DNA of 64,000 nt from Crambe crambe (taxonomy: Eukaryota; Porifera; Demospongiae; Poecilosclerida; Crambeidae). The position numbers and the translations under genes are program-made. This document shows positions 40,765 to 57,201 of this stretch, one piece after another; position 1 is the first letter of the stretch, and every line of letters starts with the position of its first letter. The notes below the pieces were generated by a model, which was not told the origin of the DNA, did no database searches, and saw only the letters and a program-made list of their open reading frames with translations. The DNA lies in NCBI GenBank assembly GCA_963924555.1, contig OZ004596.1, positions 1,178,001-1,242,000 of the forward strand, read 5' to 3'.

Positions 40765-43700
40765 TTATGCCCAGGTTTCATGTATATCCCAAGTGGTGCG
40801 TCTCGTCTGAGGGTGATAATAATAAACTCGACCTTCTTCTGTTAGAGCCATCTTCCAACCTGCTCCAGGTTTTTCAGACTCAGTCTATAAATACAAAATA
40901 GATGAGGTAACATGAAGATTCCAATGTCACTATAAATAGGATTAGATAATGATGTTACTATAAATGGGATTGTACTCACAGTTTGCAGGACTTCTTGCAG
41001 ACTCCATAAGCTGATGCCAGTGTGAGAGTTGAAGTAGAAATATCGACAGCTGTTCCCGCAATATCCCCTTTCCCAGCCAGCTGGAAGCTACGGGGTACAA
41101 CATTACATTACTGTTATAACCATAACAATTCCATATAAGGTCATCTCGCATAAAGATCAATTATAAACCCCCACTAATTTTCCCCTCAAAGTCGCATACC
41201 AAAGCCAGCCACTAGTCTGAAAGAGAGCTGGCTAAGACTCACCTTGGCCAAGTCTTCAGAGGATGAATGGTTCGATTCATAACCCTCGGAGGCGCAAGAG
41301 AGTTTCCTTGAGATGCTACCTGCTCTACTGACGGGGTGTTGTGGTTTCCTGTTTTGATTGGAGTGTTGTAGCTTCATGGCCTCTCCCATCGTCATTCCAT
41401 CACTCTTACTCGTGTCGTCAAGACAAGACACCCCCATCCCAGCTAGAGCTCCTCCCACAGTGCCATTGGGGTGACCAAAACGGTAAGACTGGGAACGTGG
41501 GAGTCCTGGAGACGGAGTGATGGGAGAGGCATAACCCGAAGACGGTTGTCTTTCTCCATTACGAGGTGGAAGGGGAGGAGTTTCAGAAGAAACACTCGAC
41601 GTAGATACTTGTCGCATCAAACTGTATGACGAGTTCAGACTATGTAGTGACGTTTGCCCGATGAAGGATGATGAGGCAGAAACATTATGCTTATTGTGTC
41701 CATCCACATGAACTAGAGCCAGCCCTTCTTGGAGGCTACTCAGTGAGCTTCCAGGGTGAGGAGGAGTGCCTGCATAACTTGAAGATTCTGAATCAGTACG
41801 TAGAAGGGTGGATCTTTTGGAGTACCGTCGATTGGGGATCGTGATTGGTTGCGTCTCAGTCAGGCTGTGGCTACGAGGGATGGGGAGCTGGGGGGTCGTT
41901 GCTGGAGAGGAGGCAATGGAGGACTGATGGGACATGGCTTGCATCATCACGTAATCGTCGTCAGCATCCGAACAACTGCCAGAGCTGACTGTGCTGGTTG
42001 GACGCTGCTGAGGGACGGGGTGTCCCTTGGGAGGGAGAGGGGGAGGAGGAACGTCATTACGAGGGGGGAGTGGTGGAGGGAAGTAATCTTTAGGTGGGAG
42101 AGGTTCGAGGTTTTCTTCTTTTGTTGTGGAGATTGGTTTCTTGAGGAGTTCTGATCGTGGTCCAGCACGCTCCTTTGGGGGAGGGGGGTTGATAAGTTTT
42201 GGGGGGTCATAAATGTCCTCCATATCGTCAAAAATCCGAGGAAAGCAGTAAAGTTGAGATTTCCTTCCAGTAGCCTGGCCTCCTCCTCCTCCTCCAGTCA
42301 GCAAAAGCCTCTTAAGTGCAACATACCCACTCTCTCTCTTTCGATGGCCTTGGAGAAGTTTCTCATGGTCCAGCTTCTTCAAGATCTGCTCAATGGCCAA
42401 AACCCAGTCACAGTGCTCAGTTGGAAGTTCAGCTTTCATGACAAACTTGCTCTCTGGATTTTCAATTTCAATGAAGTAATCCACACCTTCTTTCATTTCC
42501 TTTGGATTGTTGACCATCACTTTCTGACAGTCGGCCAAGTTGAAAAGTGTCTCAGGACGACCCTTTACCAGACACTGGATCAGCCCCGAGCTTCGTAGCA
42601 CTGTCCAATGCTTCCCATAATCGATAGCAGTGAAGGTGCCAGCAAAATCTGCATTCGTACCCAGCTGTCGCTGGACTAAAGGTTTGAGAGAATTGCCACT
42701 GTCTCCTTCTGATGGGTCATAGGAGAATTCTTGACAGTCCATGAAGCTGGCCTGTATCACTGCTCCCTCACTGGTATGCAGGAGGAGAGGGGAGGGGTCT
42801 AGGGTCTTGGCGGAACTGATGGACTCCACCCACTGAAGCATGTCGTCTTTACTGGTAGCCAGAAAGGAATAACTGCCTCCATCAGAGGTCTTCACCTTGA
42901 AAATGTGGCTGAAGGTAAGAAATATTAGGTAACAAGTGCTAACTTCATAAGAAGCCATTAAACATACCTCTTTCCTTTGGTGGATAACTCAACCATACAA
43001 TCCTTAAAGTCTAGAAAACTCTCAAACTGCTTTACGCCTTCATCCTAGTAATCAGAGAAGTAATCAAAGGGCAATAAAGTCAATCTAAATGAACCATCCA
43101 GCTAGGCAACTTACTTCTTCTCTGTTGTAGCAGAGAAGAGTGGAGCCGTCCAGCACACACCAGCTACGGTGACCCTGATTACCTTCCTTACGCACCAAGT
43201 AACCGTGACTACCAAAAGAGAAAGCAGAGCCATAGGCAGGCTAGACGAGACAAGGAAACAGCATATCGGTAAATTACTGAGTTGCTAGCTCAGTATTCTT
43301 GTGGGAGCTCTGTATACTCACATTCTGTCTTACGGAGTCGATGATTTCCAGTGGGCCCTGACCAGGCATACTCACACACAGAATAAACATAGCTGTGGGA
43401 GGAGCACCAGCCTTCACGGATAAAATCTTGTCCTCAGGGTCCAGGTAGTGGGCAGGGCTTCCCGAGAATGGACCACTAACGAGTACCATCCTGTGACTAT
43501 AAAGAAAAGATAGGAGAATGGAAAAAAAGGATTGAACCACATGATTACCTTTTGGCATCCTGGTCCTGTTTGCCACACTTTGCCAAGGAAGTGGCCACTA
43601 CTTCACCCACACTTGACTTGCGGCTACACACTATAACCACACGATGCTGGAAAGGAGAGACCAGGGCTGTGTATACCCGTAACAATCCACCTCCCTTCCC

Positions 43701-45105
43701 CACCACCGACTGGTAAGAGAGTTCTTTCACTTTCATCTTCTTGCTCAGCTTGGAGTGGAGGCTGGATGGGATTAAGAAGAAACTTAGGATGAAAAAAATG
43801 TGTCTGCGTCTTCTCACATCAGATTAAACAAATTAAAGTTCAAAGGAAAGACACATCAATACAAACATTTCCAGACAACAATGACAACAGACTACCTCTT
43901 GAGGTCTCCTTCGTCCACTGGTGAAGTCAGTGACTTGTCCCCTTCACTGTAAACAAGTCACATGAACTAACTTTCTGAACTCCAAAATCTAACTTTGGCA
44001 TACTTGGCAAGTTTAGCCACCAGTGGCTCAAGATGCAACTTGATGATGTCAGAGAAACGTGGACGATCTGTTGGCCTCCGAGCCCAACAAATCTTCATCA
44101 GGTGGTACAAGTCCTCGGGGCATCCCTGAGGCTGTGGAAGGCGGTATCCCTCCTCCACTTTGGACTGGATCTATAGTGAGACACAGACAGAACAGTCATG
44201 GCAATAATCAACAGAGCATGCTCACCTCAGAATTGCTGAGAGTTGCATAAGGGACTGATCCACCAGTCAGCAGCTCATACAATACCACACCAAATGACCT
44301 GCAAATAGAATTAGGGAGAAAAGCAGCAAGTAGAAGGTTAATTAATAATTAATATAATCTAGATAACGAGATTACTATAATAATTATGACGTATAAAGGT
44401 TAATGGGCCACACCTTCCCCCCATAGGAGGAGTAAGGGAAAGTTCATGGAGTAGTCTAAAGGGGGTGGGTTGTCTCCAGTATATATGAGCATGCAATGAT
44501 AAACATAACAGTGGAAATAAACAGTGGATTTGATTACTTACATGCCTGCTTGGGGTGTTTCAGTCACCAACACAAAGAAAAAATAATCTACCACAAATCA
44601 CAACTCGGAAATATATTCATTAGTGATGCCAAACGCCTTTTCTTGGGAAGTTAAACCACATAAACAATGCAATCATGCTTCCATGGGAACAATGATGTGA
44701 GGGAGTGTCCTAGGAGGATTTATACACACATGCAGAGTGTCAGGATCTCAATCTGTATTTTGCTTTTAGGTTTAAGGGCACTCTTTTGGGGTTATTGGGT
44801 ATAAACAATTGACATGTTTATCATGGGACTTCAAATGATCTATGACTCTTATCTGCTGTGAGAGATCTCTGCAGGTCATTGGTCATTTTTCCCACCACCT
44901 TCCCACCAATAGATCACCTCAGGACAGCAGCTATTTTCATAGAGAAGGGTCAACCACCATTTTAGTGATGTAATGAAGTCCACCCCTTAGTACAGCAGAG
45001 CTAGGACAACTTTGTGGCAAGTGTGGTAACCTCTATGTAAACTTTTGGGGTGTAAATCTGACAATGGGATGTGGTCATTAACCCCCTCCTTTTGATGTGG
45101 TCAGT

Positions 45106-45179
<74 letters not shown>

Positions 45180-45665
45180 GACATCGGAGTGCCTGGAAAA
45201 GATGAGGTCCCGCAGTGTCTCTGGCGGCATCCACCGGATATTGAGGGTGTGTCTGGCAGAGGGAGGGAGGTGACATGAGGTGGTACCGTCCCAACGAGAG
45301 GACCCAAACTCTGAGAGACGTAGCTGACCATCAGCAGCCAACAGCAAGTGAGGGAAGAAAGTCAAGGTGTTAAAACAATTGAGAATGTGAACTAAAACAA
45401 TCATTTCATTACATGGTTAGTTTGAGGGCAGGTGATGTTCCTAATACCCTATAGTCTGCTATTGAAAGGGGAGACAGACTGTCATTGTGTAATTAACATT
45501 GTGGGAAGAGTGCATGTAGGAGGCTTGTTAATACCTTGCTCCTCAAGCAAGCAATCTGCATGTTGGCCAGGATCCAGGCCTCCTCTACACATGATGCACA
45601 CATGCACTCTGTATAGTATTCATTATCTATCAGATCTAACACTCACCACATGCACACCCCATGGC

Positions 45666-45711
<46 letters not shown>

Positions 45712-48394
45712 TACCCAGGGCTGGAGTTGAGGGAGTTGCAACCCCCCCCCCCCCTTTTGGTCCCAAGCTAAGCCTGTAGATAAAATGGTACAATTTGACC
45801 ATGCCTACTTGCTTAAAAGCCGTGTCTATTTAAAAACACTTGTGTTCTGCTACAGGTAATTAACTAATGTGGCTACTACAACCATCATCTAAGGCTAGTC
45901 TCATGAACCAGGGTCTGGTTACTACATCTAAGGCTATGGCCAAGAGTCTATGTTTAACATCACACCTGTGACCTTGCATGTGTCACTTCTAAGATACCTT
46001 TTGGAGTACTTTGGCTTACATTTTCAAGGTCACACATTAGATAACTCGGTGCATACTAACTGTGATTTCCTTCATGAACACCTGTGACTGCACATGTCAC
46101 TTCAGAGTTAGTTATAACACAATTTTTGAGATGCTTCACCCCCTTGCCTATACTCATGTTGTCATATAATGCACACATTTAGGGAAAATTTTGGACATCT
46201 TGGATTCAATTTGTGCAAAAGTTATGACATTATAAAATAATTGAAGCAAAAATACTAAATGTTCAAAAAGCTGCAAGTGAAGCCAACATGGGTCCTCCAA
46301 ATATCTTTCTTGCACCCCCCCCAGTGTGTGTGTTCCTAGTCCTGCACCCCCACCTATCTAAAAATCCTGGATCCAGCCCTGCTACCATTTCCAGGTTCGG
46401 CCATGCAGACAAAGTATCACATCAGAATACTTCCCAACAATTCAATACTACCAATTCTTCCCTCAGAACCAGCTCTCTAATATACATGTCTCTAGAGAAA
46501 GGATATGTTTCTGGCTGCAAGGTCACAGTGGAGCACACTTTTTTGGTGGAGGTAGTTCATAGCAGAGGCCAGCTGTTGACCATATTTGAGCACTTCAGAC
46601 TCGGACACTTCACTGTTGTGAAGCACATTCAGAAGCCGGTGAGGGATGTATTCCTGAAGGAGAAAATTCCAATTTCAATTTTTACCATAAATGGGTATCA
46701 TAACTAAGGTGAACCAGTCAAAGGTTAAACCAATGGACATTGGTTCACAAGAACATCAGTTGCCTTGCAGGAAGTGATGAGCAGACAAAAGTGAATAGAG
46801 GAACTGGACCCCTGACCAGAGGAGAGGACCAGTGAATGGCCAAATGGAGACAAACAGGTTCAGTCATAAACCCAAAAAGGAACCATATAATTCCAGAAAA
46901 CTAATGCAGGCTCTCTCTTTTTACAAAAGAAAGTTCCATTACTTCTTCCAACTGCTCATTCGTGTGTACTCACCAAAACAAGAGACGTTGGTTCTGAAGT
47001 GAGGGTCACTGCTACTAGCTGGACAATATTTGGGTGGTTCACTTTGCTGCAGGAAAAAAAAAACGTTATTTTTCTAATACAATTTTTCCTGATGGAGATG
47101 CCCGTAAGAGTACTGCAGCTGTCTGTAAATATAACCTGTTTATTGAAAATTAACTTTGTTTTGTTTGCTTGCGAGTCCAACAGAACTGAAATTATATTAT
47201 GCAACCACCACACGTGCAGGAAAAAAAAACCAGCCAGTGATATTTGAAAATTTTTATGTTAGATTTAAGCCTAGGAGTTATGAACCACATCTTAAAGGAG
47301 CTCAAGTTAGACCACCTGTGAAATCTCTTAATGTAAGTTACACACCACATACCATGAAGCAGCCATGCATAGTCCACCCTTGAAAGCATTTTGAAGAACC
47401 CTTTGCTTCACCTCAAGCTAATACAGCCTGGATTGAGAAGGATTCCAATTTCTTACAAGTGCTACCAGCAAAACAGGTGATTCGCTGGTAATTCAATATT
47501 CAATTAGTCAAAAGCCCACAGCAACCCACACTTTGTAACCAAGTTGAACAGATGGAGTTTAGTTTCTAAGTTACTCTGATGTTGAAATTAAAGCCACAAA
47601 TTCATCTTCTACTCACTCACTCCAACCAAAGATCACTCAAAGATCACACTTGTAACCAGTCTAGTCTCACACCAGATACCCAAATACGGATCAGATACCC
47701 AAATACGGTTGCTCACCTCAAGATGTCCAGTTCTCTGTCAAAGGCGTGTTTGGTGTTCTGGTTGCAGTCAGGACGCACCACTTTCACTGTCACGTCCTGA
47801 TCGTCCATCCGTCCTACAAAGACGTCACCAAATCTCCCTTTGTCCCGCACCTGTGTGAACTTAAGGAAAGAGGAAGGAACGTCCCATCCCATAACTGAGC
47901 CCAAAGCTTTCCGAGAGGCGATAATTTGAGTCTTTTTCTCCATGAGTGATTGGTGGTCTGTGTTTTCTTCATATGTGTATTCTTCACCCTATAAAAACAG
48001 GAAGAACATGGCATAATTGCTAATACCTAATCAATTAGCTCAATTAGCTAGCTGGCTAGCTTCAATGCATGCATGAACACAATAGAGTGCAGATTTCATC
48101 ACACAGCTAGCTCTCTGACCTTCAGTGTGAAACCAATAGCTTCCAGAAGCGGAGGAACTCCTGCTTTTAGCGCATACTACATTACATGCAGAGAGAGAGA
48201 CAGCATAAACCTGATTGAATGACATGCAATTTGCCCCTTAGCTGACTCACTTTGGATGCAGTCCTAACCGTGCGGAACTTTGCATTCTCGGGCTCGTTGA
48301 GGATATTCTGGACGATTCTTAGAGCAGTTCTGGTCAGCCTGAGGAATTCCTGCTCGTCCACTGCGCTTCTTAGAGAGGTCAGAGATTCTTCCAT
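40765..48394 (-). CDS. PUB / tyrosine-kinase-like / RA / PH / PH / docking / WW / WW multidomain protein
   Basis: About 15 exons, about 1,200 residues; phases were checked at the kinase-to-RA junction. Order: (1) PUB domain ([39 protein letters not shown]). (2) Protein kinase domain with [16 protein letters not shown] lysine, [66 protein letters not shown] and [16 protein letters not shown]. It is tyrosine-kinase-like, but HRD is HCD, DFG is EFG and the first loop Gly is missing. (3) Ras-association fold ([20 protein letters not shown]). (4) PH ([20 protein letters not shown] to LQWVESISS). (5) Second PH/PTB-like domain ending [11 protein letters not shown]. (6) About 380-residue Pro/Ser region with PPPLPPR motifs, YVMM and YDPP. 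(7) Two WW domains ([33 protein letters not shown]). The PUB suggests a p97/VCP link; RA and PH suggest small-GTPase and membrane recruitment. I know no named protein with this order. Confidence 0.85.
45107..45175. repeat. (CT)n microsatellite at a kinase-gene 5' splice site
   Basis: About 34 CT units. On the coding strand the exon ends at 45178 (DVW) and the intron starts GTGAGAGAGAG, running straight into (GA)n. A second (CT)n lies at about 45669-45709 in the preceding intron. Confidence 0.93.
45348..46506 (-). other. U12-type AT-AC intron in the kinase domain
   Basis: After the codon for Asn in DLAARN the coding strand reads ATATCCTTTCT, the perfect U12 AT-AC donor. No GT donor exists before the in-frame TAG. 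The intron ends CACCTTGACTTTCTTCCCTCAC: a branch-site-like CCTTGAC with its A at 45362, 14 bases before the terminal AC. Joining gives [18 protein letters not shown] in phase 0, exactly the expected kinase sequence. Confidence 0.88.
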
Positions 48395-48556
48395 GACTAC
48401 CTAGATGCTAACTTCCCGGTACTTTCGCGGCAGAGTTAGTAGATGCAAGCACAAACCAACCACTGCACTGCATGCATGCACTAGCCCTGCATGCACATAA
48501 CACTATTTCTCATTTGAGGTTGGGTTTGGCGGTAAAAATTTACAAACACATGTTTA

Positions 48557-48565
48557 TGCGCATGC
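48557..48565. promoter_or_regulatory. TGCGCATGC palindrome upstream of the PUB-kinase gene
   Basis: ATGCGCATGCGTAT lies 163 bp before the ATG at 48394, in the 211-bp gap to the AFG2 stop codon. Confidence 0.45.
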
Positions 48566-48605
48566 GTATACATATATATATATTAAAAATAAAAAAAATA
48601 CATAT

Positions 48606-53149
<4,544 letters not shown>

Positions 53150-53181
53150 GGCTGCCACGTGGGTGGGTGGGTGCAAAAGAA

Positions 53182-53190
53182 TGCGCATGC
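53182..53190. promoter_or_regulatory. TGCGCATGC palindrome in the AFG2/DHX34 divergent promoter
   Basis: The NRF1-core-like 9-mer sits in the 69-bp gap between the AFG2 and DHX34 start codons. Confidence 0.5.
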
Positions 53191-53201
53191 CCACCAAAGA
53201 A

Positions 53202-53209
53202 TGACGTCA
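53202..53209. promoter_or_regulatory. Consensus CRE in the AFG2/DHX34 divergent promoter
   Basis: TGACGTCA, the full CREB/ATF palindrome, lies 10 bp upstream of the DHX34 ATG and 53 bp from the AFG2 ATG. Confidence 0.55.
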
Positions 53210-53218
53210 TTAGTAGTA

Positions 53219-55384
53219 ATGGAGACGTTTGAGTGGGAAGAGCATAAGACAGAGCTGGATAGGATATTCTTCAAAGACTTTCCACTTGTACAGAGGTAAG
53301 AGAAGCTGTGGGCTAGCTTCAGTCCCTACTAACAGTTACTAACACTCTTATCTGACTCCCAGGGGTAGTCAAGAGCATGCAAACTTTTGGACATTTCTGC
53401 ACCGCTATCAGCAGTTCACCTCCAGGCACCCAACTTCAGCTAGCACCAGCAAGAAGAGTGGTGAAGGAACAACATCCAAGAAGGATGGAAGCCCTCACAG
53501 TTCTCAGCGAAAGAGTTTAGAAGAGGTTACCCCCAAATTTGGCCTTCCAAGAGTATATGACCGTTCCTATCGTATTGGATTCTCCGTGGTGCCACCTGAC
53601 ATGGCTTATCGCCTGAGGGGGGTGCAGGAAAAACGGAGGGAAGAAGGAAGACGAGAGTCACCACTTACCAACAAGCACCTCTCCCACTTTCGGACAATCC
53701 TCAGACACTTCATCAATTTCCAACAAAAGCAAAAGGTAACGGTATGATTATTCCTTTGACATTAGTGGACTAGAGCCTCTTTCTCCTTCCCCTTACCTCT
53801 TCTTAGTTTGATAAGTTGGCAAAGATCCGTCATGACCAGGAGAGCTTGCCCATCCACCAGTACAGACCTCACATCGTTAATGCTGTCAAGTCCAATCAAG
53901 TGGTTCTAATCGCAGGGGATACAGGGTGTGGCAAGTCTACTCAGGTCCCCCGCTACCTCATGGAAGCAGGATTCCACAAGATCGCCTGCACCCAACCTCG
54001 GAGGATAGCTTGCATCTCACTGGCCAAGAGAGTCGGTTATGAAATGCTGAATGAGTATGGCTCGGAAATAGCCTATCAGGTCAGATTCGAGAGGAGCAAG
54101 ACACTGGCAACCAAGATTCTCTTTTTGACAGAGGGCCTCCTTCTTCGCCAGTTCTCCTCAGACCCTGACCTTTCCTGGTATGATGTCATTATCGTAGATG
54201 AGGTTCATGAGCGTCATATTCATGGGGACTTCCTCCTTGGGATACTCCTTGGACTGGTGGACAGAAGAGCAGACCTCAAACTGGTCCTCATGTCAGCAAC
54301 TATTAATATACAGCTTTTCTCTTCTTACTTCAACGATGCCCCTGTGATTAGGGTCAGCTAATTATGTAACAACAATGATGTCATTGTTGTTTAGTATTTA
54401 TTTGTTGTTGGTACAGGTTCCAGGAAGATTGTATCCAATAGAATTGGAGTATCATCCAATTCCTTCCATGCTAGGACCAGTAAGTGCAGACATGTGATCA
54501 TGTGACTAGCCTCCAAGGGGATACCCTAATCCTTCAACTGTTTATAGCTCTCTCTGTGTTATCCTCTAGGAGCAGTCAAAAGGCCGTGCCGAGAGATTGA
54601 ACCCAAGGCCCTACCTCAAGATTATGCAGAAAATAGACCATAAGGTGCTTAATTTAGTGAATATGAGTGCATGAAATTATGAGAATAATGCTGCAGTACC
54701 CCACAACCGAGCGTGGAGACCTCCTGATATTCTTAAGTGGCATGAATGAGATAGCTACCCTCATGGAAGAGGCAAAGACTTATGCCACTCAGACACGTTC
54801 ATGGGTGGTGCTTCCTCTACACTCTGCCCTCTCCATTGAGGACCAGGATCGTGTATTTGACGTTGCTCCTGATGGGGTCAGAAAGTGCATCATCTCCACA
54901 AATATTGCTGAGACATCAGTCACCATTGATGGTGTGAGATTTGTCATAGATTCTGGAAAGGTTTGTCTCAAAAAAAATTGACCTTTGGATAACCTTTGAC
55001 CTCCATTCTACCCCCTACAGGTGAAGGAAATGAGTTATGACAGTGCAAGTAAGATGCGGAGACTACAGGAGTTTTGGATCAGCCGGGCCAGTTCTGAGCA
55101 GCGGAAGGGGAGGGCAGGAAGAACTGGGCCGGGAGTGTGCTTTAGGATGTATGCTGAATCAGATTATGATGTTTTCAGCGAATACTCCACTCCTGAGATT
55201 CAACGTGTTCCACTGGATTCGCTGGTCCTGCAAATCACAGCTCTGGGACTGGGTGATATCCGAAAGTGTGTATGGCATTATAACAATATGATATTACTAT
55301 CTGTTGATTCATTCCCAGATTTCCATTCTTGGAACCACCTTCTATGTCCAATATTGAGACTGCAATTGCATTTTTAAAAGAGCA

Positions 55385-55438
<54 letters not shown>

Positions 55439-56640
55439 TTGACCCCCATCATGCTTGGTTTCTTTTGTAGGGAGCTCTTGTTCCTTCAGAAGACCTCACT
55501 CCCATTGGTCACATGCTCGCACAGCTTCCGGTGGACATTGTTGTAGGGAAGATGCTCATCATGGCAACTATCTTTCACGTCAGTCCTTGCCTATCTCCCC
55601 CCCCCCTTCATTACCCCCCGATTTCTTGTTTATGTAGGTGCTAGAACCTGTTTTGATCATGGCAGCTGCTCTGAGTGTCCAGTCTCCCTTCAGCAGAGTA
55701 ACTCTTGGCCAGAGTGATGTCAATGTGTGTACATTATATTTAACTACCAGGGGCCTCTTATTATTACTCTAACTACCAGGGGTCCTCCTCTTTAACTACC
55801 AGGGGTCCTCCTCTTTAACTACCAGGGGTCCTCCTCTTTAACTACCAGGGGCCCTCTTATTACTCTTTAACTACCAGGGGCCCTCTTATTACTCTTTAAC
55901 TACCAGGGGCCCTCTTATTATTACTCTTTAACTACCAGGGGCCCTCTTATTATTACTCATGTAATATTTACCACTCATTTAGATTGCTAGAAGACCACTG
56001 GAGTCTGAACATGGTGATCCCTTCACTTTGTTGAATGCTTATGATGAATGGATCCAGGTACAGTTACAATATCTTTAGGAAGAGCAATAAGCCTTCCCCC
56101 CATAGTTTGTGTGGTGTACTAGTCCCACTCTTGCCCTCTCACCCCCCTCCAGATCAAGTCAGAGAGAGGAGGCTCCACCTACAGGTGGTGCAAGTCCCGT
56201 GGGATCGAGCAGCAGCGGTTCTACGAGATCACCAAGCTCAAGGAACAGTTCCAAGAAATCCTCCAGGTGAGAGTAATCATCCCACAGACTGGCCCTCAAC
56301 CCCCTCTAGTCATGTGACTTTGTTGATATAGGATCATGGTTTGTTGCCTCGAAATTATTTCGGAGCAGGAATGGAAAGAGGTGTGTCCAGGGATAGGCTG
56401 ACAGAGGATCAGAAGCGGGATCTGCGACAGATGAGGAAGAGACAACGGGCAGAGCATAGGAAGAAGAAGATCATTAAATTAGATGAGGAGGGGGTGAGTG
56501 GACAAGTGAGGGGTATAACTAGCTGATGGTACTCAGAATAATGATAGGGTGCAGAGAGTGGAGGAGAAGATAACTCCATTTCATCTGAGTTGAAGGATCT
56601 AGAGTTCAAACTCCTCCATGACTTAACGAAGCTTCAGGTA
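53219..56640 (+). CDS. DHX34: DEAH-box RNA helicase DHX34, C-terminal part not found
   Basis: About 12 exons from ATG 53219 ([20 protein letters not shown]). An N-terminal block is [14 protein letters not shown]. Helicase motifs: [16 protein letters not shown], Ia [85 protein letters not shown]. The winged-helix/ratchet part follows ([47 protein letters not shown]). The last exon found reads [14 protein letters not shown] and ends at a GTAAGC donor near 56638. The remaining roughly one third, including the C-terminal zinc-finger region needed for the nonsense-mediated decay role in vertebrates, is not visible before the fibrinogen array. It may lie beyond 64 kb or be lost. Confidence 0.9.
55388..55435. 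repeat. (AG)n at a DHX34 5' splice site
   Basis: The exon ends ...LKEQ and the donor GTGAG runs directly into about 24 AG units. Confidence 0.93.
55735..55965. repeat. Minisatellite (about 25-30 bp) in a DHX34 intron
   Basis: About eight copies of TTTAACTACCAGGGG(C/T)CCTC with variable TTATTACTC or CTC spacers. Confidence 0.9.
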
Positions 56641-57201
56641 AGCAGGGAAACTCATGAATTTCTGTGTATACCAACCTTTTTTACCTTGGCTAATAATCAT
56701 CCATTATTGGGACTTAGAAACACTACAAGTATCGATTATGTGTAGCTACTTGGACCTTGACATTCCCTGATGAAGTTTAGATTTAGCTTTGTTCATATCT
56801 TGATGGTAGCTATAGTCAGTTTATTTTGAGTATGGATGGAAGTTACACACCACCTTCTACATAGCAAGTATGAATTCTCTATTAGTTAAAGATACTTAAT
56901 GATTAGCTGTGACACTTGAAATTGTCGTCTCGATGACAACAATGAGGAAACATCGTATGGAAGAGAAGAGGGCATTCATTCATTGTTTACACAACTTGAG
57001 AAAACCCCAAAAGAAGAAAATGCCCCTCTAATCAAGATATCCACTATTGCATTAATTCTACTCATCATTAAATAAGACATGAACAAATTGTGAGGAGCTA
57101 TGGCAAGTAGGCTGCACACTTGCACTTCACTAAGAGAACTATGCTCAACTATTTAACTAAGTAGCTAGCTATTGTTATTGTTACAATGATGGACAGTCCT
57201 G
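56641..57201. other. Non-coding junction between DHX34 and the fibrinogen array
   Basis: No helicase exon recognised. From about 56930 the sequence (CACTTGAAATTGTC..., AGGAAACATC, CCCCTCTAATCAAGATA) matches the flanking sequence shared by all units of the fibrinogen-related array, so the duplicated block reaches to here. Confidence 0.6.

Noticed and set aside
45001..45331. Arg-Glu repeat proteins on the minus strand
   Set aside because: They are translations of the (CT)n microsatellite next to a real kinase exon.
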